Source of the DNA: CAYWPG01 sp964460035
GTDB lineage: Bacteria > Pseudomonadota > Gammaproteobacteria > Nitrococcales > AK92
DNA: 64,000 nucleotides
Assembly: GCA_964460035.1 (NCBI GenBank)
Contig: CAYWPG010000017.1
Coordinates: 5,340 to 69,339, forward strand
Direction: 5' to 3'
Both the position numbers and the translations under genes were made by a program. This document shows positions 8,818 through 17,655 of the stretch, one piece after another. How positions within the stretch are numbered: position 1 is the first letter of the stretch; each line of letters opens with the position of its first letter. The notes below the pieces were generated by a model that was given only the letters and a program-made list of their open reading frames with translations, had not been told where the DNA came from and did not search any database.

Positions 8818-9203
8818 TACTTAGCCAATCGGTGCCAGGTGCGATCCAGCGATCGTCTGAGCTCCGCCGCCGAGGCGTCGCGTGCGCCTGGCTTGGCGAG
8901 GATAACTACATCCACGGCAGCGAGTTCGCTGCGGTGTTGCCGGAAACTTTCGCGAACGATCCGCTTAAGGCGATTGCGCGCGACAGCGGTTGGCACCGCT
9001 CGCCGCGCGATCGCAAGCCCCAGGCGGGCCGATGGCCCGTCGTTGGGTAATGCCAGTACGGTGAAGTAGCGGTCGCCTATACGCTTGGCGCCTGCGAATA
9101 CGCGCTTGTACTCGGCCGGACGCGTCAGGCGTGCCTGCCGCGGGAAGCTGTAGCCGGCGGTAGAACCGCGGGGCGTACTCAACTCACGCGGAGAGGCGAG
9201 CAC
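8817..9203 (-). CDS. rnpA: Ribonuclease P protein component
   Basis: A 128-residue RnpA, which binds the RNase P RNA and helps mature tRNA 5' ends. The family signature ARNRLKRIVRESFR is at about 75-88, and YKRVFAGAKRIGDRYFTVL at 32-50 belongs to the N-terminal RNA-binding fold. The GTG start at 9203 lies 20 nt inside the end of rpmH. The resulting N-terminus (MLASPRELSTPRG) resembles the ASPRE/AFPRE-type start of other RnpA proteins, which supports the choice. Confidence 0.93.
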   Translation of the reverse strand: MLASPRELSTPRGSTAGYSFPRQARLTRPAEYKRVFAGAKRIGDRYFTVLALPNDGPSARLGLAIARRAVPTAVARNRLKRIVRESFRQHRSELAAVDVVILAKPGARDASAAELRRSLDRTWHRLAK

Positions 9204-9318
9204 GACCCTTGGCGCGGCGGCGGCTCAGTACCTTGCGACCGTTCTTGGTTGCCATGCGAGCGCGAAAGCCGTGGGTGCGCTTGCGCTTGATGACGCTGGG
9301 CTGAAAAGTCCTCTTCAT
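9184..9318 (-). CDS. rpmH: 50S ribosomal protein L34
   Basis: A 44-residue, strongly basic protein read directly from the sequence: start MKRTFQPSVIKRKRTHGFRA, end GRARLSA. Both match L34 along the whole length. The ATG is at 9318 and TGA at 9184-9186. It heads the rpmH-rnpA-yidD-yidC-mnmE operon and is preceded by a good sigma-70 promoter at 9372-9400. A longer open frame over it in another phase (9179-9400) is not the gene. Confidence 0.97.
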   Translation of the reverse strand: MKRTFQPSVIKRKRTHGFRARMATKNGRKVLSRRRAKGRARLSA

Positions 9319-9371
9319 GACGGTATCCGTTAACAGAGAAGAGTTGATGGGGCGGAAAAACTGAGCCGGCG

Positions 9372-9400
9372 AATGTACTAAGAATGATTAGGCAAGTCAA
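9372..9400 (-). promoter_or_regulatory. Sigma-70 promoter of the rpmH operon
   Basis: On the minus strand the -35 is TTGACT (9395-9400), the spacer is 17 bp and the -10 is TACATT (9372-9377). The predicted start near 9365 leaves a leader of about 47 nt before the rpmH ATG at 9318. Confidence 0.6.
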
Positions 9401-9529
9401 TTTGCTCAGCAGTGTCGGCTATCCTACTGCCCGGGGGGCGTGTTGCGGAGGGTTCGCTAGATTACGCTGTAGCGGAGGTATAGACTCCTGTCACACCCCC
9501 TTCGATGACCGAGCCGGAGTCCGTGTCTT

Positions 9530-10861
9530 GTGAACGAGTCTCTGTGGAAGAGCTGCCTGCGCCGGTTGGAGCGTGAAATCCCCGACCAGCAGTTGAACAC
9601 CTGGATCCGCCCTCTGCAGGCCCAGGAGGAAGGGGACACCGTTCGCTTGTTCGCGCCCAACCGCTTCGTACTGGATTGGGTCAAGGAGCATTTTGCGGAA
9701 CGGATCCGCGAACTGCTCACCGCCGAGCGGCCGGACAACCCTCCCCGCCTGGTCTTGGAGATCGGCAGCAGCCGGTCGGTGCGCGCGCCTGCCGTGGTGA
9801 CATCCCGTCGCGCCGAGCAGCGGCCGGCGGCTAGGGCCTCGGAGAGCAACCTCAATCCGAACTTCACCTTCGACGCTTTCGTGGAAGGCAAGTCCAATCA
9901 GCTTGCGCGTGCGGCGAGCATGCAGGTGGTGGAGAACCCTGGAGGCGCATATAACCCGTTGTTTATCTACGGGGGCGTGGGATTGGGTAAGACCCACCTG
10001 ATGCACGCTGTGGGTAATCAGATGTTGCGCAACCGCCCGGATGCGCGCGTGTTGTATTTGCATTCGGAGCGTTTTGTCGCCGACATGGTCAAGGCGCTTC
10101 AACATAACGCGATCAACGAATTCAAGCGTCACTACCGGTCGGTAGACGCCTTGCTTATCGACGATATCCAGTTCTTTGCGGGCAAGGAGCGTTCGCAGGA
10201 GGAGTTCTTCCATACGTTCAACGCGTTGCTGGAGGGACATCAGCAGGTGATCATGACCTGCGATCGCTATCCGAAGGAAGTGAACGGCCTGGAAGAGCGC
10301 CTCAAGTCCCGTTTCGGCTGGGGCTTGACGGTGGCAATCGAGCCGCCGGAGCTGGAGACGCGAGTGGCCATTTTGATGAGCAAGGCCAGCAAGGAAGGCG
10401 TGGACTTGCCCGGAGACGTTGCATTTTTTATCGCCAAGCGTATCCGCTCGAACATTCGAGAGTTGGAAGGAGCGCTGCGGCGAGTTATCGCGAACGCGCA
10501 TTTCACCGGTCAAGCCATCACGGTGGACTTTACCAAGGAAGCGCTGAGGGATCTGCTGGCGCTGCAGGATAAGCTGGTAACCATCGAGAACATCCAGAAG
10601 ATGGTTGCCGAGTACTACAAGATCCGCGTGGCGGATCTGCTGTCCAAGCGACGGACCCGGTCCATTACCCGGCCAAGGCAAGTGGCTATGGCGCTGGCCA
10701 AGGAGTTGACCAATCACAGTTTGCCGGAGATCGGGGATGCGTTTGGCGGGCGCGATCACACCACGGTGCTACATGCTTGTCGCAAGGTCGAGGAACTCAG
10801 AGAGACCGATAGCCGCATTAGCGACGACTATGCCATTTTATTGCGCACGCTTACGACATGA
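9530..10861 (+). CDS. dnaA: Chromosomal replication initiator protein DnaA
   Basis: A 443-residue DnaA. Domain I spans residues 1-65 (ESLWKSCLRRLEREIPDQQ), followed by a short variable linker to about 108. The AAA+ domain has Walker A GGVGLGKTH at 148-156 and Walker B LLIDDIQF at 208-215. Domain IV carries GRDHTTV at 407-413, the DNA-binding signature for DnaA boxes. The start is GTG at 9530; the ATG at 9505 is out of frame. It initiates replication at oriC, and its perfect boxes in this window are in the mnmG-mnmE gap. One further box lies just downstream, ahead of dnaN. Confidence 0.97.
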   Translation: MNESLWKSCLRRLEREIPDQQLNTWIRPLQAQEEGDTVRLFAPNRFVLDWVKEHFAERIRELLTAERPDNPPRLVLEIGSSRSVRAPAVVTSRRAEQRPAARASESNLNPNFTFDAFVEGKSNQLARAASMQVVENPGGAYNPLFIYGGVGLGKTHLMHAVGNQMLRNRPDARVLYLHSERFVADMVKALQHNAINEFKRHYRSVDALLIDDIQFFAGKERSQEEFFHTFNALLEGHQQVIMTCDRYPKEVNGLEERLKSRFGWGLTVAIEPPELETRVAILMSKASKEGVDLPGDVAFFIAKRIRSNIRELEGALRRVIANAHFTGQAITVDFTKEALRDLLALQDKLVTIENIQKMVAEYYKIRVADLLSKRRTRSITRPRQVAMALAKELTNHSLPEIGDAFGGRDHTTVLHACRKVEELRETDSRISDDYAILLRTLTT

Positions 10862-10904
10862 CCCGCAGAACCTGTGCTAGGCTGTCGGTCGGCGTGCGGG
10901 GCGG

Positions 10905-10913
10905 TGTGTATAA
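10905..10913 (-). promoter_or_regulatory. DnaA box in the dnaA-dnaN gap
   Basis: TTATACACA on the minus strand fits TTWTNCACA. It sits 44 nt after dnaA and about 190 nt before dnaN, so it may let DnaA act on dnaN-recF-gyrB expression. No other perfect box was seen in the 234-bp gap. Confidence 0.45.
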
Positions 10914-11095
10914 GCCGCGTGTTTAGTAATTCAGCGTTTCTATGGCACGCCAGTGCAACCCCGAGCGTTGAGTTAAGCGGTAGGCGGTTGGACTGTAAAG
11001 GATTGTGTCAGCTGCCTCAGGGCGGCCGAAGGTCAGTAATTCGAATAAGCTCTTTTTAAGAATATAAATCCTTATTAGCTATTGGACCTGAGCCG

Positions 11096-12196
11096 ATGAA
11101 ATTCGCGATTGAACGGGAACAGCTACTAAAGCCCCTGCAGGCCGTGATCGGGGTCGTGGAGCGGCGGCAGACGTTGCCGGTACTCGCTAATGTGCTAGTC
11201 GTTGCGGATAGCAATGGAGTATCGCTCACGGCGACGGATCTTGAGGTGGAGCTGGTTGCGCACTTTCACGCGGAGGTCAGCCAGGCGGGGGAAGCTACGC
11301 TACCGGCGCGCAAGCTGCTGGATATCGTACGCAACCTGCCGGCGGATGCTCAGGTCGAGATCACGGCCGAACAGGAAAAAGCCGTGGTGACCGCGGCGCG
11401 CAGCCGTTTCACGCTGGCCACGCTGCCCGCTGCCGATTTTCCCACTATCGAGGACATCGGAGATTCACAGCCGCTGCTGTTGCCGCAGAAGCAGTTGCGG
11501 GAGCTGATCGAGCGCACCCACTTCTCGATGGCGCTGCAGGACGTGCGATATTACTTGAACGGTCTGTTGCTGGAGTTGGAACCCAGCGGGCTGCGTGCGG
11601 TAGCCACGGATGGACATCGTCTGGCGCTCGCAGAGACGGCCGTCGAGGTTCAGATCCAGGAGAGCACGCAAGTAATCGTTCCGCGCAAGGGCGTGCAAGA
11701 GCTGCTGCGGTTGCTGGACAGTACGGACGAGCCGGCGCGCGTGGAGCTAGGGAGCAACCATATACGGGTGGCATTACCGGATATCCGGTTTACGTCCAAG
11801 TTGATCGATGGACGGTTCCCCGATTACCAGCGGGTGATTCCCACCCATGCCGACAAGGTCATGCTGGCCGATCGAGACAATCTGCGGCAGGCGGTGGTGC
11901 GGGCGTCGATTCTGTCCAATGAAAAGTATCGGGGCGTACGCCTTTGTCTCGAGCCCGAAAGGCTGAGAATCCAGTGTAACAATCCCGAGCAGGAGGAGGC
12001 CGAGGAGGAGCTCGCGGTGGACTACCCGCACGAGCCTCTGGAAGTCGGCTTCAACGCAAGCTATATCCTCGATGCGCTCAACGCGGTCGGAGCGGAGCTT
12101 GTCGAGGTGGCGCTTACGGATGCTAACAGCAGCTGTTTGGTGCGGGGCTACGGCAGCACCGACAGCAAGTACGTTATCATGCCGATGCGCCTGTAG
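11096..12196 (+). CDS. dnaN: DNA polymerase III subunit beta (sliding clamp)
   Basis: A 366-residue beta clamp, the usual length, made of three similar domains. It starts MKFAIEREQLLKPLQAVIGV and ends SKYVIMPMRL, the typical C-terminal region of the protein-binding cleft (family M-P-M-R-L). The ring dimer tethers polymerase III and other clamp-binding proteins to DNA. It follows dnaA after 234 bp and precedes recF, the standard dnaA-dnaN-recF-gyrB order. Start ATG at 11096. Confidence 0.97.
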   Translation: MKFAIEREQLLKPLQAVIGVVERRQTLPVLANVLVVADSNGVSLTATDLEVELVAHFHAEVSQAGEATLPARKLLDIVRNLPADAQVEITAEQEKAVVTAARSRFTLATLPAADFPTIEDIGDSQPLLLPQKQLRELIERTHFSMALQDVRYYLNGLLLELEPSGLRAVATDGHRLALAETAVEVQIQESTQVIVPRKGVQELLRLLDSTDEPARVELGSNHIRVALPDIRFTSKLIDGRFPDYQRVIPTHADKVMLADRDNLRQAVVRASILSNEKYRGVRLCLEPERLRIQCNNPEQEEAEEELAVDYPHEPLEVGFNASYILDALNAVGAELVEVALTDANSSCLVRGYGSTDSKYVIMPMRL

Positions 12197-12304
12197 CGCA
12201 CGCTTCGGGGTTATTGTTCCTTCCAGTACGGTGGCTACCGCGAGTTGACGTGGGGTGGCGCGGGTGTAGTAGAGGCCCGCGCCCACGCTGCGCGTCCGGT
12301 GCTA

Positions 12305-12332
12305 TTGACTTGTCAGAGTCGGATTTTATACC
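12305..12332 (+). promoter_or_regulatory. Sigma-70 promoter upstream of recF
   Basis: TTGACT (12305-12310), a 16-bp spacer and TATACC (12327-12332). The predicted start near 12339 lies about 90 nt before the recF ATG, so recF-gyrB may have its own promoter besides read-through from dnaN. Confidence 0.5.
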
Positions 12333-12428
12333 CACCAAGAGCGTTTATGGGTGCCCAAGGCGGCAAGCTTCCGGTGCATCGCTCACCACTCCCACGTTCA
12401 CTCGTTCGCCAGTGGCTGAGGCGTCACT

Positions 12429-13496
12429 ATGAGTATTCGTAGCCTCAGCGTTCGCAACTTCAGAAATCTGCGTGCGGTGGACATCGAGCCTGGTCCTGGC
12501 ATTAACGTCATCTTCGGCGCCAACGCGGCGGGCAAGACCAGCTTGCTGGAGGCATTGCACTTCTTGGGACGCGTTCGCTCCTTCCGTACCACGCGAGTGG
12601 AACAGTTGATCACGAGCGGCGAGCAGGAGGTGCTGGTCCGGGCCGTGATCGACTCCGACGGGCGCACGATCAACGCGGCGGTGCGAAGGGAAGGAACGCA
12701 TACACAAGTTCGAGTGGACGGCGAGAACGTCCGTAATCTGTCAACGCTTGCTCAGTACTTTCCGCTACAGGTTATCAACAGCGAGAGCCAGAGGCTGCTG
12801 TTGGATGGGCCCAAGGTGCGTCGGAGCTTTCTGAATTGGACCATGTTCCACGTGGAACATGGCTATTACGAAGTGTGGCGGCGATATGACCGCGCGGTGC
12901 GCCAACGGAATGCCGCACTGCGGGCACGCGATGCTCGTCTTGCCAAGGTTTGGGAGCCGGAGCTGGTGCAGTGGGCCGAGGCGCTGGACAGCATGCGCGT
13001 GACGCTGGTGGAGGCCTTAACTAAGGAGTTGGGCCCGCTGCTAGCGCAGTGGCTGCCGGAAGAGGACGTAACGCTGTCCTATCGCCGGGGTTGGGCCAAT
13101 GATCGCAGCTTGGAAGAGCTGCTTGAGAACAATCGGGAACGCGAGCTTGAGGCCGGATACTGCCTTTATGGCCCCCACCGGGGAGATATCGTAGTAAAAG
13201 CGGGTGCGGTGGAGGCCCAGCATAGACTGTCTCGCGGGCAACAGAAGCTGCTGGTTATCGCTATGCTGCTGGCTCAGGCAGGTCTGCTGGCGAACCGGAG
13301 TACGCACACGCCCCTGCTGTTGATAGACGATCTGCCGGCGGAGCTGGATGCCGACCATCGCGGTCAAGTAGTACGGCTACTCGAACAAAGGCCCATTCAG
13401 ACGTTCATCACGTGCATAGACCGGGACTCGGTGACAATCGCCGGCCCGGCCAAGTGGTTCCACGTGGAACATGGTGCTTACCAGGAAGTGATATAA
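12429..13496 (+). CDS. recF: DNA replication and repair protein RecF
   Basis: A 355-residue SMC-like ATPase. Walker A GANAAGKTS is at 30-38. The ABC signature region LSRGQQKLLVIAMLL lies in the last third, with Walker B LLLIDDLPAELD just after it. RecF acts with RecO and RecR to load RecA at single-strand gaps. Its coding sequence also contains two ParB-binding palindromes, 12844-12859 and 13456-13471. The second lies within the last 15 codons, where it encodes KWFHVEH. gyrB follows after 28 nt. Confidence 0.96.
   Translation: MSIRSLSVRNFRNLRAVDIEPGPGINVIFGANAAGKTSLLEALHFLGRVRSFRTTRVEQLITSGEQEVLVRAVIDSDGRTINAAVRREGTHTQVRVDGENVRNLSTLAQYFPLQVINSESQRLLLDGPKVRRSFLNWTMFHVEHGYYEVWRRYDRAVRQRNAALRARDARLAKVWEPELVQWAEALDSMRVTLVEALTKELGPLLAQWLPEEDVTLSYRRGWANDRSLEELLENNRERELEAGYCLYGPHRGDIVVKAGAVEAQHRLSRGQQKLLVIAMLLAQAGLLANRSTHTPLLLIDDLPAELDADHRGQVVRLLEQRPIQTFITCIDRDSVTIAGPAKWFHVEHGAYQEVI
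12844..12859. other. parS site, perfect consensus, inside recF
   Basis: TGTTCCACGTGGAACA, the exact 16-bp chromosomal parS palindrome bound by ParB/Spo0J. About 7.8 kb from the candidate oriC, within the usual origin-proximal range. Confidence 0.92.
13456..13471. other. parS site, one mismatch, at the 3' end of recF
   Basis: The 14-bp core GTTCCACGTGGAAC (13457-13470) is intact; only the first base of the 16-mer (G for T) differs from consensus. It lies 612 nt from the perfect site, and both copies encode the same peptide, FHVEH. Confidence 0.88.
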
Positions 13497-13524
13497 TGCT
13501 AGCACTTGTTCCAAGGATCCGATT

Positions 13525-15942
13525 ATGAGCTCACAGTCGAACTACGATTCCGCCAGCATCAAGGTCTTGCGTGGTCTTGATGCTGTCCGCAAACGCCCTG
13601 GAATGTACATCGGCGACACCGATGATGGTACCGGGCTGCACCATCTGGTCTTCGAAGTCGCCGATAACTCCATAGACGAGGCGCTCGCTGGTTACTGTGA
13701 TCAGATCGAGGTGATCATCCACAGGGATAACTCCATTACGGTCTCCGACAACGGCCGCGGTATCCCTGTAGATATTCATCCGGAAGAAGGCCGCTCGGCA
13801 GCGGAAGTCATCATGACGGTGCTTCACGCCGGTGGAAAATTCGACGACAACTCGTACAAGGTCTCGGGCGGCCTGCACGGGGTCGGCGTGTCCGTAGTGA
13901 ATGCGCTATCGGAGAAACTGCGGCTGGTCATTCACAAGAATGGCAAGGTGCACACGCAGGAGTACCGCATGGGCGTGCCGCTGGAGCCGCTGAAGGTGGT
14001 CGGCGAGACACAGCAAACGGGCACCCAGATCACGTTTCAGCCAAGCCCGAGCATCTTCAGCAATATCGAGTTCCACTACGATATTCTCGCCAAGCGTTTT
14101 CGCGAGTTGTCGTTCCTGAACCCCGGCATCTGCATCACGCTCAAGGACGAACGCAACGACAAGGAGGACACCTTCCGGTATGAGGGTGGCATCCGGGCGT
14201 TCGTCGAACACTTGAACCGCAACAAGACGCCTCTGCACAAGACCGTCTTCTACTTCAGCACACAGAAGGATGGGATTGGCGTCGACGTTGCGATGCAATG
14301 GAACGACTCCTACCAGGAGAATATTTTTACCTTTACGAACAACATCCCTCAGCGCGATGGCGGTACCCATATGGCTGGGTTCCGTGCAGCGCTGACTCGT
14401 ACGCTGAACAACTACCTGGAGCAGGAAGGTTATACCAAGAAGCTCAAGACCGTACCGACCGGGGATGACATCCGCGAGGGGCTAACCGCTGTCCTCTCCG
14501 TGAAGGTTCCGGACCCTAAGTTCTCCTCTCAGACCAAGGACAAGCTCGTGTCGTCCGAGGTCAAACCGGTCGTGGAATCTACCCTGTCCGAGCACTTCCA
14601 AGCCTTCTTGCTGGAGAATCCTGCCGAGGCCAGAGCCATTGTCGAGAAAATCATCGACGCGGCGCGGGCCCGCGAGGCGGCGCGTAAAGCGCGAGAGATG
14701 ACCCGTCGCAAGGGGGCCTTGGACATCGCTGGCCTGCCGGGCAAGCTTGCGGACTGCCAGGAGCGTGATCCGGCCCAATCGGAGCTCTACCTGGTGGAGG
14801 GTGATTCTGCGGGAGGCTCGGCCAAACAGGGCCGCTCGCGCCGTACGCAGGCGATCCTGCCCTTGAAGGGCAAGATTCTCAACGTGGAGAAAGCGCGCTT
14901 CGACAAGATGCTGTCGTCGGCCGAGGTCGGCACGCTGATTACCGCGCTAGGCTGTGGGATCGGGAAAGAGGAGTTCAACCCCGATAAGCTCCGCTACCAC
15001 CGTATCATTATCATGACGGACGCGGACGTGGACGGCTCCCACATCCGTACCCTGCTGTTGACCTTCTTCTACCGGCAGATGCCGGAGTTGGTAGAGCGCG
15101 GGCATATTTATATCGCCCAGCCTCCGCTCTACAAGGTCAAGCGCGGCAAGCAGGAGCACTATGTAAAGGACGATAAGGAACTTACCGAGTACCTGCTTCA
15201 GCTGGCCTTGTCGGATGCGTCGTTGCACCCTGGAGCCGATGCGCCTCCAATCACCGGTGCCGGCCTGGAGAAGCTGGTACGCCAGTTCATGACGGTGATG
15301 GACACTATTGGCCATCTGGGCCGCCGCCGGGATCCAGCCGTGCTGGAAGCCATGATCAACCTGCCCGCGCTGGACAACGAAGCATTCCGCGATGTGAACG
15401 TCATTCGTCCCTGGTTCGAGCAGCTCGTAGAGCAGCTCAACGTCGGCCAGCCGGCTGGTACCGAGTATCGTGTTGAGGTCAGTGGCGGGCCCGACGGCGG
15501 CTTCCAGGAAGCGGTGGTCACCAAGCGTATGCACGGCATATTGCACCCGAGCGTGTTCGGCACCCAGTTCTTTCTCTCTCCGGAGTATGAAGCGATCAAG
15601 GAGCTGTCGCGGATGCTGGAGGGGTTGCTGGCCCCCGATGCCGTGATTCTGAAGGGCGAGCGTCGCCAACCGGTTACTTCGTTCAAGCAGGCAGTGAACT
15701 GGCTGCTCGACGAAGCCAAGCGGGGGCAGACCATCCAGCGCTATAAGGGCCTGGGCGAGATGAACCCCGAGCAGTTGTGGGAAACGACCATGAACCCGGA
15801 GACTCGGCGCCTGCTGCAGGTGCGCATCGAGGATGCGGTCGCCGCTGACGAGATTTTCACCACTTTGATGGGCGATCATGTCGAGCCGCGTCGCGAGTTC
15901 ATAGAGCGTAACGCACTGTCTGCAAGCAACCTCGATGTTTAA
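13525..15942 (+). CDS. gyrB: DNA gyrase subunit B
   Basis: A 805-residue GyrB, the ATPase and TOPRIM subunit of gyrase. The GHKL ATPase domain shows DNSIDEALAGYCD and DNGRGIPV near the N-terminus and GGLHGVGVSVVNALS around 113-127. The TOPRIM domain has EGDSAGGSAKQGRSR and DADVDGSHIRTLL. The C-terminal toprim/tail includes GLGEMNPEQLWETTMNPETR. The long form of about 800 residues with the insert is typical of Gram-negative bacteria. A strong palindromic terminator follows at 16064-16088. Confidence 0.97.
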   Translation: MSSQSNYDSASIKVLRGLDAVRKRPGMYIGDTDDGTGLHHLVFEVADNSIDEALAGYCDQIEVIIHRDNSITVSDNGRGIPVDIHPEEGRSAAEVIMTVLHAGGKFDDNSYKVSGGLHGVGVSVVNALSEKLRLVIHKNGKVHTQEYRMGVPLEPLKVVGETQQTGTQITFQPSPSIFSNIEFHYDILAKRFRELSFLNPGICITLKDERNDKEDTFRYEGGIRAFVEHLNRNKTPLHKTVFYFSTQKDGIGVDVAMQWNDSYQENIFTFTNNIPQRDGGTHMAGFRAALTRTLNNYLEQEGYTKKLKTVPTGDDIREGLTAVLSVKVPDPKFSSQTKDKLVSSEVKPVVESTLSEHFQAFLLENPAEARAIVEKIIDAARAREAARKAREMTRRKGALDIAGLPGKLADCQERDPAQSELYLVEGDSAGGSAKQGRSRRTQAILPLKGKILNVEKARFDKMLSSAEVGTLITALGCGIGKEEFNPDKLRYHRIIIMTDADVDGSHIRTLLLTFFYRQMPELVERGHIYIAQPPLYKVKRGKQEHYVKDDKELTEYLLQLALSDASLHPGADAPPITGAGLEKLVRQFMTVMDTIGHLGRRRDPAVLEAMINLPALDNEAFRDVNVIRPWFEQLVEQLNVGQPAGTEYRVEVSGGPDGGFQEAVVTKRMHGILHPSVFGTQFFLSPEYEAIKELSRMLEGLLAPDAVILKGERRQPVTSFKQAVNWLLDEAKRGQTIQRYKGLGEMNPEQLWETTMNPETRRLLQVRIEDAVAADEIFTTLMGDHVEPRREFIERNALSASNLDV

Positions 15943-16063
15943 CCGAGTGCCCACAAACCGTCCGTTGTGCGGGACACTCTTCCGCCGACCTGACTCAGGC
16001 TGTTGTAGTGCGCCTTCAGCAGCCTGAGCATTCTCCTCGCCTTGGTTGTGCTGCATGGGAAGG

Positions 16064-16088
16064 AAGTCCGCTGCAGCGGACTTTTCTT
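16064..16088 (+). terminator. Rho-independent terminator after gyrB
   Basis: A perfect 20-bp palindrome (AAGTCCGCTG and its complement, 16064-16083) is followed by TTCTT. It lies about 120 nt after the gyrB stop codon. Confidence 0.7.
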
Positions 16089-16298
16089 CTCCTGCGACGT
16101 TTTGACTTGCTCTCCGAGCCTGTGCTGATCGGTTGACTCTCGGCCACGAGACGGATCGGTGCCGGGTGTCCCGGACTGTGCTATCCGAAACGCCCCTTCC
16201 CTTCTCTACCGCCGTTGCGGGGAGCGCCTTCGGCGGGCTGCTAGTCAGACCAGGCGTGCAATAGCCCTCTTCCCTGCTACGCTAGTGCCGCCCAAAGC

Positions 16299-16325
16299 AA
16301 AGGCCGCTCTCCTGGAGCGGCCTTT
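16299..16325. terminator. Terminator hairpin after plsC (likely bidirectional)
   Basis: An 11-bp stem, AAAGGCCGCTC (16299-16309) and GAGCGGCCTTT (16315-16325), closes a 5-nt loop. A/T runs lie at both ends of the stem, so it can work on either strand. It ends the leftward glyQS-gmhB-plsC operon and backs up the gyrB terminator. Confidence 0.7.
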
Positions 16326-16351
16326 GGGTGTGTTGCAACAATATCGGCGAG

Positions 16352-17098
16352 TTAGCGGCGGGTACTGATCTCCGCCATCTGTGACTCGATCCAATCTTCC
16401 ACTATTTTATTGATTTCTTTAGGCTTTTTGTCTCTGGGATCGATAGGCGGCCCAATCCGGACCTGGATCGTACCTGGACGCTTGAAAAACTGGCGGCGGC
16501 CCCAGAACTCGCCGGCGTTGTGCGCCACGGGCACTATCGGAGCCTGGTTCAGGCTGGCCAGTAGCGCCCCGGTTGGATGGTAACGGCCTCGCTCTCCCGG
16601 CGCTACCCGCGTGCCCTCGGGAAAGATCACGACCCAGCGGCCGGCTTTCAAGCGTTCGCTTCCCTGCTTGAGGATTTGCCTCACGGCGTCTGCGTGAGCG
16701 CCCCGGTTGATGCCAATCGGCTGCAGCAAGCTCAGAGCCCACCCGAATACCGGGATGCGCAGCAACTCCCGCTTCAGCACCCATGTCTGCGGTATGAAGA
16801 ACTTCCCGAGCGCGATAGCTTCCCAAGTGGACTGATGCTTGCTCATGACCACGCCGGGACCGGGTGGAATGTTCTCCAGCCCGCGCACTTCATAGTCCAG
16901 TCCGCAGGTGACTTTGAGCCACCACATGTTGAAGTGCACCCAGCGGGTGATGAACCAGTAACGAAACCGGTATGGCGCCGGCCAGGTCAGTAGACTGAGC
17001 AGCCCCCAGACCAGCGTGAACGCCGCCATCCCGACGAACTGAGCAATTGACCCTACGATCGCGCGCAAACCGAGTCGGCGTTCAGTCGACCGTTTCAT
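16352..17098 (-). CDS. plsC: 1-acyl-sn-glycerol-3-phosphate acyltransferase (PlsC family)
   Basis: 248 residues from the ATG at 17098, chosen because GGAAGGGAG sits just upstream; an in-frame ATG at 17119 would add seven residues deeper inside gmhB. A membrane segment lies around 15-35 (FVGMAAFTLVWGLLSLLTW). The acyltransferase motif is KHQSTWE (family H-X4-D/E, here glutamate), FPEGTR is the second motif, and PIVPVAHNAGEFW the third. It would make phosphatidic acid from lysophosphatidic acid at the inner membrane. The gene order plsC-gmhB-glyS-glyQ is the one seen in Pseudomonas. Exact acyl or acceptor specificity cannot be read. Confidence 0.88.
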   Translation of the reverse strand: MKRSTERRLGLRAIVGSIAQFVGMAAFTLVWGLLSLLTWPAPYRFRYWFITRWVHFNMWWLKVTCGLDYEVRGLENIPPGPGVVMSKHQSTWEAIALGKFFIPQTWVLKRELLRIPVFGWALSLLQPIGINRGAHADAVRQILKQGSERLKAGRWVVIFPEGTRVAPGERGRYHPTGALLASLNQAPIVPVAHNAGEFWGRRQFFKRPGTIQVRIGPPIDPRDKKPKEINKIVEDWIESQMAEISTRR

Positions 17099-17648
17099 GC
17101 TCTCCCTTCCATTGCGCAATCAGAGCATCGGCTACCGCAGCAAGATCCGCATAAACAGTGGCGCCCTCGGGCAACGGTTTCGCCAGGGTGCGCTCGCCTT
17201 TACCGCTGCGAACCAGAATGGGCCGCGCGCCCACGGCCACCGCGGCCTCCAGATCGCGCAGCGAGTCTCCTACCACCGGCACATCCCTTAGCGAGGTGCG
17301 AAAATCGTGGGCAATCTGATGTAGCATGCCGGGCCGTGGCTTGCGGCATTCACAGCCATCGTCCGGACCGTGGGGGCAGAAATAAATACCGTGTAACCGC
17401 CCCCCGAACGCCGCTAGCGCCGCCTCCATCTTGCAATTGATGGCCGCCAGCGTGGTCAGATCGAACAGGCCCCGCGCCACGCCGGACTGATTGGTGAACA
17501 CGATAACTTTCGCACCGGCCCGGTTGAGTTTGGCCACCGCCTCCAGGCTGCCCGGGATGGGCTGCCACTCGTCGGGGGACTTGATATACGCGTCCGAGTC
17601 TTCGTTGATCACCCCATCCCGGTCGAGAATAACCAACCGCTTGGGCAA
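17082..17648 (-). CDS. gmhB: D-glycero-beta-D-manno-heptose 1,7-bisphosphate 7-phosphatase
   Basis: A HAD-family phosphatase of about 188 residues in the ADP-heptose (LPS inner core) pathway. The nucleophile motif ILDRDGVIN (DxDG) is near the start, FTNQSGVARG is motif II, and CPHGPDDGCECRKPRPGM carries the zinc-binding cysteines and the conserved lysine. VGDSLRDLEAA is the final motif. The family begins a few residues before the DxD motif, which points to a TTG start at 17648 (PKRLVILDRDG) with GAGGG across the glyS stop codon. An ATG at 17678 would add ten residues overlapping glyS. Confidence 0.88.
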   Translation of the reverse strand: MPKRLVILDRDGVINEDSDAYIKSPDEWQPIPGSLEAVAKLNRAGAKVIVFTNQSGVARGLFDLTTLAAINCKMEAALAAFGGRLHGIYFCPHGPDDGCECRKPRPGMLHQIAHDFRTSLRDVPVVGDSLRDLEAAVAVGARPILVRSGKGERTLAKPLPEGATVYADLAAVADALIAQWKGEHETVD

Positions 17649-17655
17649 GACGCCC

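Larger units (their letters stand above)
15943..16351. other. Intergenic region between gyrB and plsC
   Basis: 409 bp between convergent operons. It holds the gyrB terminator (16064-16088) and a second hairpin (16299-16325). No gene or RNA gene is recognised in the rest. Confidence 0.6.

Noticed and set aside
9319..9529. oriC in the rpmH-dnaA gap
   Set aside because: No perfect or near-perfect DnaA box found there; the mnmG-mnmE gap has three.
9491..10759. 422-codon open frame opposite dnaA
   Set aside because: It runs antisense to dnaA, which has every family motif. Long antisense frames are common in GC-rich DNA, and its composition shows no coding signature.
14947..16056. 369-codon open frame opposite gyrB
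   Set aside because: Antisense to gyrB with no motif.
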